From Phycisphaerales bacterium (GTDB lineage Bacteria > Planctomycetota > Phycisphaerae > Phycisphaerales > UBA1924): a stretch of DNA of 64,000 nt. The stretch spans positions 1 through 64,000 of the forward strand of contig JAJDDE010000125.1 in the NCBI GenBank assembly GCA_029260475.1. The letters are read 5' to 3'. A model generated the notes under the pieces. The model was not told the DNA's origin and ran no database searches. It was given only the letters and a program-made list of their open reading frames with translations. Below are positions 7,762 to 18,055 of the stretch, one piece after another. A program made the translations under genes and the position numbers. Each line of letters opens with the position of its first letter. Position 1 is the stretch's first letter.

Positions 7762-9564
7762 ATGATCCACAATGCTCGCTGTACATCACTGATCATCGCG
7801 ACCGCCTGGCTCGGGTTGTTGGTCGGTGGGTGTACGCACCACATTACTCCTCGCGAGTTCCACAGCAGGGCGTACCTCCACGGCGCTGTCGCGTGCGATC
7901 ACGTGCTGGCGTCGAACGCCGGGGACGAGATGCTCCAGATGGGCGGCAACGCGGTGGACGCCGCCGTTGCCGCCAGTTTCGCGCTCTCGGTCGTGCGCCC
8001 GCACTCCTGCGGCCTCGGCGGGGGCGGCTTCATGCTCATCCACCTCGTGGACAACCCCGAAACACCCGAGACGAACGACCCCATCGAGATCGCGATCGAC
8101 TACCGCGAGCGCACACCGGCGGCGGTCGGTCCCGATCACTTCTTCGACCTGCCTGACGAGGCGAGCCTGTACAGCGGGCACGCGGTGGCGATCCCCGGGA
8201 CCGCCGCGGGGCTGCTGGAGGCGCACGCGCGCTTCGGCACCCTGCCGCTCGAGTTGGTGATGAGCCCGGCGGTCGCGTTCGCCGAGACCCCGCACGCGAT
8301 CGATGCGAGCGGTCAAGAGGCGATCGATGAGATGGCAGAGGCGATCGCTCAACGTACCGATCCGGGGGCCCAGTGGCTCCGCGACACCTATGTCATGGAT
8401 GAGCCGATGACTCTGTCGAGAGTTCAGAACATCCCGCAAGCACGCTTGCTCACGGACATCATGTACCACGGGCGTGACGGCTTCTACACGGGCGACAACG
8501 CGCGCCACATTGTCAACGCGGTGCGCGCGGCCGATGGCGTGATGACCCTCGAGGACCTCGCGGTCTACCGGCCGATCGTCACCGAGCCCATCGTCCGCAC
8601 GATCACCCTGGGCGGCGTTGAGCGCACCTTCGTGGTCATGCCCCCGCCCTCTTCCGGCGGGGTGGCGCTGATCGAGACGCTCGGCATCCTCGAGCGGTAC
8701 GACGTGATGATGACGATGCACGTCGGCACCGGCCCATTGGCGGCGACGCACCCTCACGACCCCGTCTACGCGCACGCGCTCGTCGAGTGCCTCAAACACG
8801 CCTTCGCGGACAGGGCCCGGTATATGGGAGACACCGAGTTCGTCGCGGTGCCCATCGACGCGATGCTCGACCGCGACAACTGGAATTCCGGTGCCGACCG
8901 CCTGCACCCGAACCGCACGTTCGAGACCGAGACCTACGGCCTCGTGATCGGGGAAGACGCCGCACAATTCCCCGAGGACCACGGCACGAGCCACCTTTCG
9001 GTCATCGACAAGTGGGGCAACGCCGTGGCGTGTACCGAGACGATCAACACGTCCTTCGGTTCGCGCATCGCGGTGCCCGAACTGGGCATCGTGCTCAACA
9101 ACGAGATGGACGACTTCCTCACCAGGGTCGGCAGCGAGAACGCCTACGCCCTGACGCAGTCCGAGCGCAACCTCCCCGCGCCGGGCAAGCGACCGCTCAG
9201 CAGCATGTCACCCACGATCGTGCTCAACGCACGCCGCGACGTCATCGCGGTCGCCGGGGCCAGCGGGGGGCCAAGGATCATCACGGGCACGTTGCAGGTC
9301 CTGATGAACGCGCTGCACTTCGGCATGCCAGCGTACGACGCCGTCGCGACCGCACGCCTGCACCACCAGTGGAAGCCTGATGCGATCTACTTCGAGACGT
9401 GGGGCGACGGCTACCCGCGCAGCACGATCACCGAGCTCGTCTCCAACGGGCACGAAGCACGCGATCGCAAGGACGTCGGCGTCGTGCAATTGCTCGTTCG
9501 GCGCCACGGCGTGATCGAGGCGGCCAGCGACCCTCGCAAGGGGGGCGTGCCAGCGGGTCACTGA
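7762..9564 (+). CDS. ggt: Gamma-glutamyltransferase (lipoprotein)
   Basis: LGLLVGGC lipobox; GGNAVDAAVAASFALSVVRPHSCGLGGGGFMLIH; DHGTSHLSVIDKWGNAVACTETINTSFGS. Confidence 0.92.
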   Translation: MIHNARCTSLIIATAWLGLLVGGCTHHITPREFHSRAYLHGAVACDHVLASNAGDEMLQMGGNAVDAAVAASFALSVVRPHSCGLGGGGFMLIHLVDNPETPETNDPIEIAIDYRERTPAAVGPDHFFDLPDEASLYSGHAVAIPGTAAGLLEAHARFGTLPLELVMSPAVAFAETPHAIDASGQEAIDEMAEAIAQRTDPGAQWLRDTYVMDEPMTLSRVQNIPQARLLTDIMYHGRDGFYTGDNARHIVNAVRAADGVMTLEDLAVYRPIVTEPIVRTITLGGVERTFVVMPPPSSGGVALIETLGILERYDVMMTMHVGTGPLAATHPHDPVYAHALVECLKHAFADRARYMGDTEFVAVPIDAMLDRDNWNSGADRLHPNRTFETETYGLVIGEDAAQFPEDHGTSHLSVIDKWGNAVACTETINTSFGSRIAVPELGIVLNNEMDDFLTRVGSENAYALTQSERNLPAPGKRPLSSMSPTIVLNARRDVIAVAGASGGPRIITGTLQVLMNALHFGMPAYDAVATARLHHQWKPDAIYFETWGDGYPRSTITELVSNGHEARDRKDVGVVQLLVRRHGVIEAASDPRKGGVPAGH

Positions 9565-9613
9565 GCGCTGCCTGCTTCGTCCAGACCCGACCGGTTCTCG
9601 GACCCACAAAACG

Positions 9614-9646
9614 AAGACACCCCCGAGCGTCGCACGGGGGTGTTCG
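9614..9646 (-). terminator. Terminator-like hairpin downstream of tRNA-Ile
   Basis: gacacccccgagcgtcgcacgggggtgttc stem-loop; minus-strand continuation is U-rich (..cttcgttttg). Confidence 0.5.
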
Positions 9647-9654
9647 TGGGGAAG

Positions 9655-9728
<74 letters not shown>

Positions 9729-9872
9729 TCCGACGGATTCCACTGGATCCCGTCTGGAAGGGTGTTAGCGTACCCCGGGACCATTGCGAGGGCGAGCGAG
9801 GGGCAGGCCGAATTTTTCGGGCTGTCCGCCGGGGTCCGAGTCGGGGGCCAGGGGCCCCCGAGAGAGGCGGTC

Positions 9873-11426
9873 TTGAGCACAAAATGCCACATCGCGGGGC
9901 CTGCTGTCGTTCTGTTCAGCGTTTGCGTCAGCGCCTCGCCACCGGTCTATCCAGACGCGGTCACGGACGCGGACGACCTCGCGCCCTTCTTCGAGGCCGC
10001 CGCCACTCGGCGTGTGGACGTTGTGGGCATCGGCGACTCCAACCAGCTCCGCGACGGGCACGGGTGGGACTCGGGTCTCATCACGGCGCTCGACGCACGA
10101 TTCGGCACCTGGGCCACGTCGCTCCTTAGCTTGGGCGAGAACAACGGCAACGGCGGCGTCTCGGGCGAGGGCTGGGGCATCTTCTCGACCACCACCGGCG
10201 GGCCTTACGCCTACTCCGGGGCACCCACGGCGCTCGACGCGATGCTCGCGACCCCGGAGAACTTCGGACCGCTCCGCTACCTGCACATCCCCGACCAGAG
10301 CACGGGCCTGCTGCAGAACCACGGACTACGCGTGAGCGCCGGCGGACCCATCGACGTCAACGAACGGCTGTTCGTGACGACCATCATCGGAGTCACGCAG
10401 AGCGTGCTGCCGATGTCCTTCCGCCCGTCAACCCGACGCGCGGATTCGCCCTACAACACCGTGGCGCAAGCGGGCACACCCGTGCTCTATACGGGTGCCA
10501 CGCCCACGAGCGCGAGCGTTGTCTACGAGATCCCACCCGCGACGCGTGACTTCTCGCTCCAGTGCATGCTCGGCGGCTTCAACACCTCGCTCGCAGGCCC
10601 CTTCGTTGCCTACTACATCCGCGCACGGGAAGCGGACGCCGAACGAGGCGTCTCCTTCAGCACGCTCTACGGCGTCGGCTCCCAATCCGCCCGCGACATG
10701 GCACAGGCGTTCGTCGATCTCCCCATCGAGACGCTCACCCTCTACTTCGACACGCTGCGCGAGCAACAACTCGACGCCCCAAAGATCCTCATCCGCATCA
10801 ACACCGGCCTCAACGATCGCAATGAACAGATGCCGCCGGTGAACGGCAGCGTCTTCGGCCCCGCCTCCGGGCTCGCGTTCCAATCGAACCTGAACACCTT
10901 GATCAATCGAATTCAAGAAGTGTGGACACTCAACGGCTGGCCTGAGGATGAACTGTATTTCGTGATCACCGTGTCGCACCCCGTCGGACCCGAAAACGGC
11001 GAAGCGGGCGGTTTCAACAACGATGATCCGACGCTGATCGACTACCGCGCACGGGCCGCGGCGATCGCTTCCTCGCGTCCGAGGGTCGCGTCGGTCGATC
11101 TGAACCGCATCACCACCGAAGCCGAAATGGCTGAGAATCTCTGGTACCGCTCGACCAAGTTTGATCGTTTCCATCTGCGCGAGATCGGATACGAAGTCCT
11201 CGCCCAGCGGGAACTCGCAGCGATGCAACAGGGCCGCTCGTGGTACGACACAGACGAGAACGGCACGGTGGAAGTCGAAGACCTGTACGCGTTGCGCGGT
11301 GGAGAGGTACTCCCTGTCGGAGCGCCGTCGGACGTGAGCGAGCGCGGCCTTACGAGCGCAGTCAGGTACGGGGAGATCCAGGACCTGCACGGACTCGATC
11401 GACCGCTGCCGACGTCCCGCCGCTGA
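9873..11426 (+). CDS. Secreted SGNH-hydrolase-like protein, paralog 1, with dockerin/EF-hand-like C-terminal motif
   Basis: VYPDAVTDADDLAPFFEAAATRRVDVVGIGDSNQLRDGHGWD; C-terminal WYDTDENGTVEVEDLYAL; probable TTG start. Confidence 0.6.
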   Translation: MSTKCHIAGPAVVLFSVCVSASPPVYPDAVTDADDLAPFFEAAATRRVDVVGIGDSNQLRDGHGWDSGLITALDARFGTWATSLLSLGENNGNGGVSGEGWGIFSTTTGGPYAYSGAPTALDAMLATPENFGPLRYLHIPDQSTGLLQNHGLRVSAGGPIDVNERLFVTTIIGVTQSVLPMSFRPSTRRADSPYNTVAQAGTPVLYTGATPTSASVVYEIPPATRDFSLQCMLGGFNTSLAGPFVAYYIRAREADAERGVSFSTLYGVGSQSARDMAQAFVDLPIETLTLYFDTLREQQLDAPKILIRINTGLNDRNEQMPPVNGSVFGPASGLAFQSNLNTLINRIQEVWTLNGWPEDELYFVITVSHPVGPENGEAGGFNNDDPTLIDYRARAAAIASSRPRVASVDLNRITTEAEMAENLWYRSTKFDRFHLREIGYEVLAQRELAAMQQGRSWYDTDENGTVEVEDLYALRGGEVLPVGAPSDVSERGLTSAVRYGEIQDLHGLDRPLPTSRR

Positions 11427-11684
11427 CCATCGACGTGTCTTGAAGTCGACATAGATAGTTGTTGTAACAAACGCTACACCGGCCTTCGTGGGGTTAATAC
11501 TACGGCGACTGGTGGTTGGTGGTATAAACAAAGACGAATTTATAGAAAACAACCATTCTACCTTGGCGCAATTTACCTACGCAGGTAGTTTTCAAGTCCA
11601 ATTTGCGGCGTGTGATCTGCCGTGTAGTGCTTGGAATTCGCCCGCCGATCGAGCAAAAGCTCTCTGATCAAAGGCGGTTCAAGT

Positions 11685-13190
11685 ATGAATCCGGTCTGTG
11701 CTATCACGTGCGCATTAATCCTGCTCCAGCCCTGTCTCGCAGCCCCGGTCGTGTATCCAGGCGCGGTGACGGACGCGGACGAGCTCGTGCCCTTCTTCGA
11801 GGCCGCCGCGACGCGCCGGGTGGACGTTGTGGGCATCGGTGATTCCAACCAGCTCTTCGGCGGGCACGGCTGGGATGACGGCTGGATCCTCGCCCTCGAT
11901 GATCGCTTTGACTCCTACGCCACTTCGCTGCTGAGCATCGGTGAGAACAACGGGTACGCCGCGAACGCCGGGTCGGGCTACCGCATGTTCTCCTCGGCAT
12001 CGAGCAACGCGTTCGACTACGACGGCGCGCCGCCCGAGCTCGAGGCCTTCCTCTTCCCCGCCAACGAGTTCTCGCCCCTCGACTACGTCTATATCCCCAG
12101 CGGCGATACGAGCACCATCACCAACCACGGGCTGGCGCTGCAGGGCGATACACCGATCAACCGCTCCGCCGCCCTGCGCTTCAGCACGATCTATGGCGTC
12201 TCCAACCAGGCGGGGACCAACACCTTCCTGCCCTATGTCAGAAGGTCCACCGCGCCGTACAACACGATCGCTCAAGCCCTCGCCCCCGTGCCGTTGACGG
12301 GCACCGGCTGGTCGGTCCAGCGCGCCGACCTCGACATCCCCGCCGATACCCGGTTCTTCGGCCTGCAGTGCATGATCCGGGCGTTCGGCCAGACCGTCAC
12401 GGGCCCATTCGTCGGCTACTACATGCGACTGATCGAGATCGATCGCGATCGGGGCTCGTCCTTCGGCACGCTCTACGGCAACGGCGGCAAGTCCGCGCGC
12501 GACATGGCCGCCACCTTCCTCGAACTCCCCGACCAGACACTCACGCTCTACTTCGGCACCCTCCGCGACGACCAGGGCGCCGACCCGCAGATCCTCGTCC
12601 GCATCAACACCGGCCTGAACGATCGGAACGAGGACCTCGATCCGATCGAGGTCGATACCGCCCCCGATGACCCCGAGGCCTTCGAGAGCCACCTGCGCCT
12701 GATCATCGATCGCGTCCGCGCGGTCTGGACCGCCAACGCGTGGCCCGAGGAGGAGCTCTACTTCTGTCTCACCACGTCGCACCCGATTGGCAATCTCAGT
12801 GTGCTCTTTGACGATGACGAAGAACTGCTCGCCTATCGAGCGCGGGCCGAGGCGATCGCGCTGAGCCTGCCCCGATGTGTCGCGGTGGATCTGCTTGATA
12901 TCACCGACGCGGATGAGATGACCGCCAACAGTTGGTACACGACCACCACCGACACGAACCACCTGCAACAAACCGCCTACCGGGTCCTCGCCCAGCGGGA
13001 ACTCGCGGCGATGCAGCAGGGCCGCTCGTGGTACGACGCGGACGCCAACGGCGCGATCGGGCCGGAGGACCTCTACGCCCTCGAGGCCTGGGCCTCCCCG
13101 CCGGCGAACGCTCCGTCGGACCTCAGCGCCGGCGGCCTCCGAAGCGCCATCCGTTTCGGAGAATCCGCGGGCGAGACCGCCTCGCGCTGA
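11685..13190 (+). CDS. Secreted SGNH-hydrolase-like protein, paralog 2
   Basis: MNPVCAITCALILLQPCLAAPVVYPGAVTDADELVPFFEAAATRRVDVVGIGDSNQLFGGHGWD...; closely parallels 9873-11426 along its length; C-terminal WYDADANGAIGPEDLYAL. Confidence 0.7.
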   Translation: MNPVCAITCALILLQPCLAAPVVYPGAVTDADELVPFFEAAATRRVDVVGIGDSNQLFGGHGWDDGWILALDDRFDSYATSLLSIGENNGYAANAGSGYRMFSSASSNAFDYDGAPPELEAFLFPANEFSPLDYVYIPSGDTSTITNHGLALQGDTPINRSAALRFSTIYGVSNQAGTNTFLPYVRRSTAPYNTIAQALAPVPLTGTGWSVQRADLDIPADTRFFGLQCMIRAFGQTVTGPFVGYYMRLIEIDRDRGSSFGTLYGNGGKSARDMAATFLELPDQTLTLYFGTLRDDQGADPQILVRINTGLNDRNEDLDPIEVDTAPDDPEAFESHLRLIIDRVRAVWTANAWPEEELYFCLTTSHPIGNLSVLFDDDEELLAYRARAEAIALSLPRCVAVDLLDITDADEMTANSWYTTTTDTNHLQQTAYRVLAQRELAAMQQGRSWYDADANGAIGPEDLYALEAWASPPANAPSDLSAGGLRSAIRFGESAGETASR

Positions 13191-13221
13191 CCGATACGGG
13201 GGGCTGGATACCATCCGCCCC

Positions 13222-14472
13222 GTGACGCAGACGCCAGACCAGCCCGAGACCGACCCGCAGCGCCCCGGCGCGCCGAGGTTCTGTGTGCGCGAGAGCCTCG
13301 GGCTCTTCGTGCGTGGCGTCGCGATGGGCGCCGCCGACGTGGTCCCGGGCGTCTCGGGAGGCACCATCGCCTTTATCACCGGCATCTACGAGCGCTTCGT
13401 GGACGCGCTCAAGTCCCTCTCGCCCAAGCCCCTGCTCGCCCTGGTGCGAAGAGGTCCCCGAGCGGCACTCGCGTCGCTGGGCGAGATCCACTGGGCGACG
13501 CTCATCCCGCTGGGCCTGGGCATCGTCCTCGCGATCGGCACCCTCTCCAAGCTCATCCTCGCCCTCATGGAGGACAGCCCGGGCCCCACCTACGCCCTGT
13601 TCTTCGGCCTCATCGGCGCCAGCGCCTGGCTGCCCATCGCGAGGATCAAGAGGCTCGGTGTGAATCACGGCGTTGCGATCGCGATCGCCGCGATCGGCGC
13701 GTTCCTCATCGTGGGGCTCACCTCCGACCCCCCCGAGATGGAGCGCACCGCGTCACCCGACGATGCGCCCTACGCCCTCGTCCTCGGCAAGGTCCGGGCC
13801 GCCTCCGATGCGCGGCTCATCGGCCTGACCACGCCGAGCGAGACGCTCGTCCTCTTTGACCCGAAGAACCTCATCGAAGCGGCGCCCGAGCGCACCAAAC
13901 TGCTCCGCACCGACGAGGAACTCGCCCGGTTCGTTGCCGACCACCAGGCCCTCGCCATCATCGAGCCGGGCAGCCCCGCGCTCCCCTACATCCTGTTCTG
14001 CGGCGTTATCGCCATCAGCGCCATGATCCTCCCCGGGCTCTCGGGCTCGTTCCTGCTCCTGCTGCTGGGCGTGTATCACAGCGTTTTCGGTTCGATCCAC
14101 AGGGTGATCGATCACCTCAAAGAACTCCTCGGGCGTGACACCGACGCGATCACAGCCCTCAGCGCCCGGAGCGTCGGCGACGACGCGACGCTCGTGATCG
14201 TCTTCCTCACCGGCGTGGTCCTCGGGCTGGGCCTCTTCTCCCGTGTCGTGTCGTGGCTCTTCGACCACGCGCACGACCTCACCATGGCGGCGCTCACCGG
14301 CCTCATGATCGGCGCCCTGCGCCTGCCCTTTGCGCAGATCACCAGCGACCCGGACCGCGCGAGCGGCTGGGGGTACTGGGCGATCGTGGTGGGTGTAGCG
14401 CTGCTCGGCGCGGTCGTCGTGCTCGGGCTGCACTTCACGGAGCAGCGTCTGAGCGCGAAGCGGGCGGCTTAG
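13222..14472 (+). CDS. DUF368 family membrane protein (polyprenyl-phosphate transporter family)
   Basis: RESLGLFVRGVAMGAADVVPGVSGGTIAFITGIYERFVDALKSLSP and second GLSGSFLLLLLGVY repeat. Confidence 0.9.
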   Translation: MTQTPDQPETDPQRPGAPRFCVRESLGLFVRGVAMGAADVVPGVSGGTIAFITGIYERFVDALKSLSPKPLLALVRRGPRAALASLGEIHWATLIPLGLGIVLAIGTLSKLILALMEDSPGPTYALFFGLIGASAWLPIARIKRLGVNHGVAIAIAAIGAFLIVGLTSDPPEMERTASPDDAPYALVLGKVRAASDARLIGLTTPSETLVLFDPKNLIEAAPERTKLLRTDEELARFVADHQALAIIEPGSPALPYILFCGVIAISAMILPGLSGSFLLLLLGVYHSVFGSIHRVIDHLKELLGRDTDAITALSARSVGDDATLVIVFLTGVVLGLGLFSRVVSWLFDHAHDLTMAALTGLMIGALRLPFAQITSDPDRASGWGYWAIVVGVALLGAVVVLGLHFTEQRLSAKRAA

Positions 14473-15281
14473 AGGCGCGCCCGGTCCGCCGCGGCGACCA
14501 TCGCCTTGGCGCGCTCGGGGTCGATGGGCTTGGTCCAGTCGCCCCGTTCTTTCAGGGCGGCGCCGACAACGATGGCGTCGGCGTACTCGAAGAGTTCCAC
14601 CACCGTCTCGGGCTTGGCGCCCGAGCCGATGACCACCGGCGTGTTCGCCGCCGCCGCCGCTTCTTTCACGTCGTTGAGATTCGCAGCCCGACCGGTCGCG
14701 ACGCCCGTGATGATCACGCCGTCGGCGCCGCAGAGCTCGGCGGTGCGCACGGACTCGCCCAGGGGCACATCCGCGGTGATCGCGTGCGCCGAGTGCTTCT
14801 TCTTCACGTCCACGAGGATGTAGACGTCCGTCGCGTCGATCGCCTTGCGGTAGCGGAGCAGGGGGCCGGCGTCGGCCTCTTCGAGCAGCCCCTCGTCGGC
14901 GACGGCGCTGTACACGAAGCCCTCGGCCCGGATGAACTGTGCGCCGACGCAGTGCGCCACCGCGACCGCCGCCCGGTTCGCGCCCGCGAGCACCTGCACG
15001 CCCAGGGGTGTATCGATCGCGTCGCGCACGGCGCGCCCGACGACGGTCATGCCCGCGACGATCTCTGGCCCGACGTCCCGCCGGAGGTAGGGCACGTCGT
15101 GCATGTTCTCGATCATCACGCCGTCGAAGCCGAGCGAGACGAGGAGTTGCGCTTCGGCGACGGCCTTCTCGGTGATCGCGCGGATATTGGAGGTCTGGCG
15201 GGGTGTGCCGGGCAGGGCACCCACGTGCACCATGCCGATGAGGGCCTTGCCCGTGCCGAAGATGTTGGTAGAAGTGGTCAT
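14469..15281 (-). CDS. BtpA/SgcQ family protein
   Basis: LIGMVHVGALPGTPR...GFDGVMIENMHDVPYLRRDVGPEIVAGMTVVGRAVR...GVQVLAGANRAAVAVA. Confidence 0.88.
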   Translation of the reverse strand: MTTSTNIFGTGKALIGMVHVGALPGTPRQTSNIRAITEKAVAEAQLLVSLGFDGVMIENMHDVPYLRRDVGPEIVAGMTVVGRAVRDAIDTPLGVQVLAGANRAAVAVAHCVGAQFIRAEGFVYSAVADEGLLEEADAGPLLRYRKAIDATDVYILVDVKKKHSAHAITADVPLGESVRTAELCGADGVIITGVATGRAANLNDVKEAAAAANTPVVIGSGAKPETVVELFEYADAIVVGAALKERGDWTKPIDPERAKAMVAAADRARL

Positions 15282-15345
15282 GGGCCCATCATGGGCGAGA
15301 ACCCACCCGCCGTCTCGTCCCAGCCGCAGACTTTGCCGAGTTCTT

Positions 15346-16245
15346 TCACACGCGGACGAGGCCCAGCATCGCCCCGATGGTGCGGAACCGCTCGGCGAGC
15401 GAGGGATCGCGAGGCCCGCCTCCGTTGCGTTGGAGCAGCATGATCGTCGCGTCGTCCTCCGACTCGTCGGCGGCGCCGAAGGCGTCTACGCCCGCCTCCA
15501 GGCGCTCCAGAAACGTGTCGGGATCGCGGTGTTTGATGTCCGAGACCATCTCCAGCAGCCCGCTTTCGCCCAGCATCCGGCCATCGCGGTCCGAGGCCTC
15601 CACGAGCGCGTCCGTGTACAGCAGCACCGCGTCGCCCTCGCCCAGCGACACCGCGTACTGGTGGTACTCCGTCGGCTCGATCACGCCCAGCGGCAGGTCC
15701 GTCAGCCCCTCGGGGTCGTCCTCGATGAGGTCCGTGTCGTGGTCCAGGGCCGTCCACATGTTGTGCTCGGCGCGGTACCACATGGGCCTGGGGTGCCCCG
15801 CGTTTGTGAGGATGAGCTGCCCGGTCGTCGCGAAGTACGTCGCGAGCAGCGCCGTCGCAAACCGGGCGCCGTCGGTGGTCCGCAGCATGTCACGCGACAG
15901 GTCCCGCATGAGCGCCGACTGGTCGGGCGTGCTCATGTTCCGGCGGAGGTGTCCGCGCAGAGCCGTAGAGAAGGCGGAGGCCTCCGCGCCGTGCCCCGCG
16001 ACGTCCGCGAGCGCAAACCGCGCGACATTCCCGCTCGCGCAGGTGGAGACGTAGTACACGTCCCCGCCCCGCTCGTCGTTGTGGAACGTGCTCGAGGAGA
16101 CCCACGCGTCGAGCCCCGGCGTCGAGACCGCCCCTCGCGTGGCGCCCGTCCCGCCCCAGATCTCGAGGCACTTCATCGCGTGCATCGCTCCGAGCGGCGC
16201 AGGAGATGAGGGGGTGAGGGCCGATTGCGATCTGTCCGTGTGCAT
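15346..16245 (-). CDS. PP2C-type serine phosphatase, SpoIIE/RsbU-like
   Basis: RGGDVYYVSTCASGNVARFALADVAGHGAEAS...LTNAGHPRPMWY...GDAVLLYTDALVEA. Confidence 0.88.
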   Translation of the reverse strand: MHTDRSQSALTPSSPAPLGAMHAMKCLEIWGGTGATRGAVSTPGLDAWVSSSTFHNDERGGDVYYVSTCASGNVARFALADVAGHGAEASAFSTALRGHLRRNMSTPDQSALMRDLSRDMLRTTDGARFATALLATYFATTGQLILTNAGHPRPMWYRAEHNMWTALDHDTDLIEDDPEGLTDLPLGVIEPTEYHQYAVSLGEGDAVLLYTDALVEASDRDGRMLGESGLLEMVSDIKHRDPDTFLERLEAGVDAFGAADESEDDATIMLLQRNGGGPRDPSLAERFRTIGAMLGLVRV

Positions 16246-16321
16246 GCGTGCGCACCTTCGGTGTGGGCGCGGGCCCTGCTACTGTGGGCACACGCGAGGA
16301 CCGTACCAAGGAGTTCCAGAC

Positions 16322-18055
16322 ATGCCGCCACAGACACCAATGCCCGATCCGGACCTGCTCAGCGTCGCGCGGGGCGAGTCGCCCGCCGACCTGGTGATCA
16401 CGGGCGGGCGGGTGGTCAACGTCTTCACCCGCGAGATCATTCCCGCGGATGTCGCGATCAAGAACGGGCGGATCGCCAGCGTCGGCCCGGAGCGGGAGGG
16501 CGCCGAGCGGATCGACGCCTCGGGCGCGTTCCTCTTCCCGGGCTTCATCGACGCCCACATGCACATCGAGTCCACGATGACGCGCCCGAGCGTCTTCGCG
16601 ACCCTCGCGAGCCCGCACGCGACCACCGGCGTCGTCGCCGACCCGCACGAGATCGCCAACGTGCTGGGGATCGCGGGCATCCGCTGGATGATGGACGACG
16701 CGATCGGTGCGCCCGTCCGCGTCTTCTGGACCGCCAGCTCGTGCGTGCCCTCGTGCCACCTCGAGCACAGCGGCGCCTCGCTCTCCGCGTCGGACCTCGC
16801 CCCGCTCTTCGAGAGCGACCGCCTCGTGGCGCTCGCAGAGATGATGAACTTCCCCGGCGCCGCGCTGGGTGACGCGTCGGTCCTCGAGAAGATCGCGCTG
16901 GGCTTGGACCGCGCCATCGTGGATGGGCACGCCCCGGGGCTCTCGGGGGACATGCTCCAGGCGTACGCGGCGACGGGCATCTCGAGCGACCACGAATGCA
17001 CGAGTGCGGCAGAAGCGCTCGAGAAGCTACGCCTAGGCATGCAGGTGTACATCCGCGAGGGCTCGGCGGCCCGCAACCTGGAGGCGCTGCTCCCCGCGGT
17101 CACCCCCGAGAACGCGCACCGCTTCTGCTTCTGTACCGATGATCGGCACCCGGGCGATCTGGACGAGCAGGGCCACATCGACCACGTCGTGCGCCAAGCG
17201 ATCGCGCGGGGGCTCGACCCGGCGACGGCCATCGCGATGGGTTCGCACCACACCGCCAAGCACTACCGGCTCCCCGCGATGGGCGCGATCGCGCCCGGGT
17301 ACCACGCGGACTTCGCGATGACCAGCGACCTCAGAGCGCTGCCCATCGACGCCGTTTATCTTGCGGGGCGGCGCGTCAGCGAGGGGGGGCGCTGCCTGCG
17401 CGAACCGAAGGCGATGACCCCGCCGCCGAGTTCGCCGGTGCGCCTGCCCGATGATCTGAACGCCGAGCGTCTCTGCGTGCCCGCGTGCGCGCGCATCCGC
17501 GTCATCGGCATGGACCCGACGCAGCTCGTAACGCAGCACGACACGGACACGCCCAAGGTCGAATCCGGCGCGTGCGTGAGCGACACGAAGCGCGACATCC
17601 TCAAGCTCTGCGTCATCGAGCGGCACACCGGCACGGGCAACGTGGGTCTCGCTTTCATACGAGGATTCAAGCTCCAGCGCGGCGCCATCGCCTCCACCGT
17701 AGGGCACGACGCCCACAACCTCGCGGTGCTGGGCGTCAACGACGACGACATGCTCCTGTGTGCGCGCCACCTCGCGAAGGTCGGCGGTGGGCAGTGTGCA
17801 GCCCTCGACGGCGAGATCCTCGCGACGCTCCCGCTCCCCATCGCGGGGCTCATGTCCGATCAACCTGCGGAGGCCGTCATCGAGTCGCAGCGAGCGCTGC
17901 TCGACGCGACGCGCGAGCGCCTGGGCTGCCCGCACCACGACCCCTTCATGCCGCTGAGCTTCATGCCGCTGCCGGTGATCCCGAGCCTGAAGCTGACGGA
18001 CCTCGGGCTGGTGGATGTGGACCGCTTCGAGGTGGTGCCGATCGACGCTTCGTGA
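16322..18055 (+). CDS. ade: Adenine deaminase
   Basis: LVITGGRVVNVFTREIIPADVAIKNGRIASVG...FPGFIDAHMHIESTMTRPSVFA...VADPHEIANVLGIAGIRWM...SDHECTSAAEALEKLRLGMQVYIREGSAARNL. Confidence 0.92.
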   Translation: MPPQTPMPDPDLLSVARGESPADLVITGGRVVNVFTREIIPADVAIKNGRIASVGPEREGAERIDASGAFLFPGFIDAHMHIESTMTRPSVFATLASPHATTGVVADPHEIANVLGIAGIRWMMDDAIGAPVRVFWTASSCVPSCHLEHSGASLSASDLAPLFESDRLVALAEMMNFPGAALGDASVLEKIALGLDRAIVDGHAPGLSGDMLQAYAATGISSDHECTSAAEALEKLRLGMQVYIREGSAARNLEALLPAVTPENAHRFCFCTDDRHPGDLDEQGHIDHVVRQAIARGLDPATAIAMGSHHTAKHYRLPAMGAIAPGYHADFAMTSDLRALPIDAVYLAGRRVSEGGRCLREPKAMTPPPSSPVRLPDDLNAERLCVPACARIRVIGMDPTQLVTQHDTDTPKVESGACVSDTKRDILKLCVIERHTGTGNVGLAFIRGFKLQRGAIASTVGHDAHNLAVLGVNDDDMLLCARHLAKVGGGQCAALDGEILATLPLPIAGLMSDQPAEAVIESQRALLDATRERLGCPHHDPFMPLSFMPLPVIPSLKLTDLGLVDVDRFEVVPIDAS

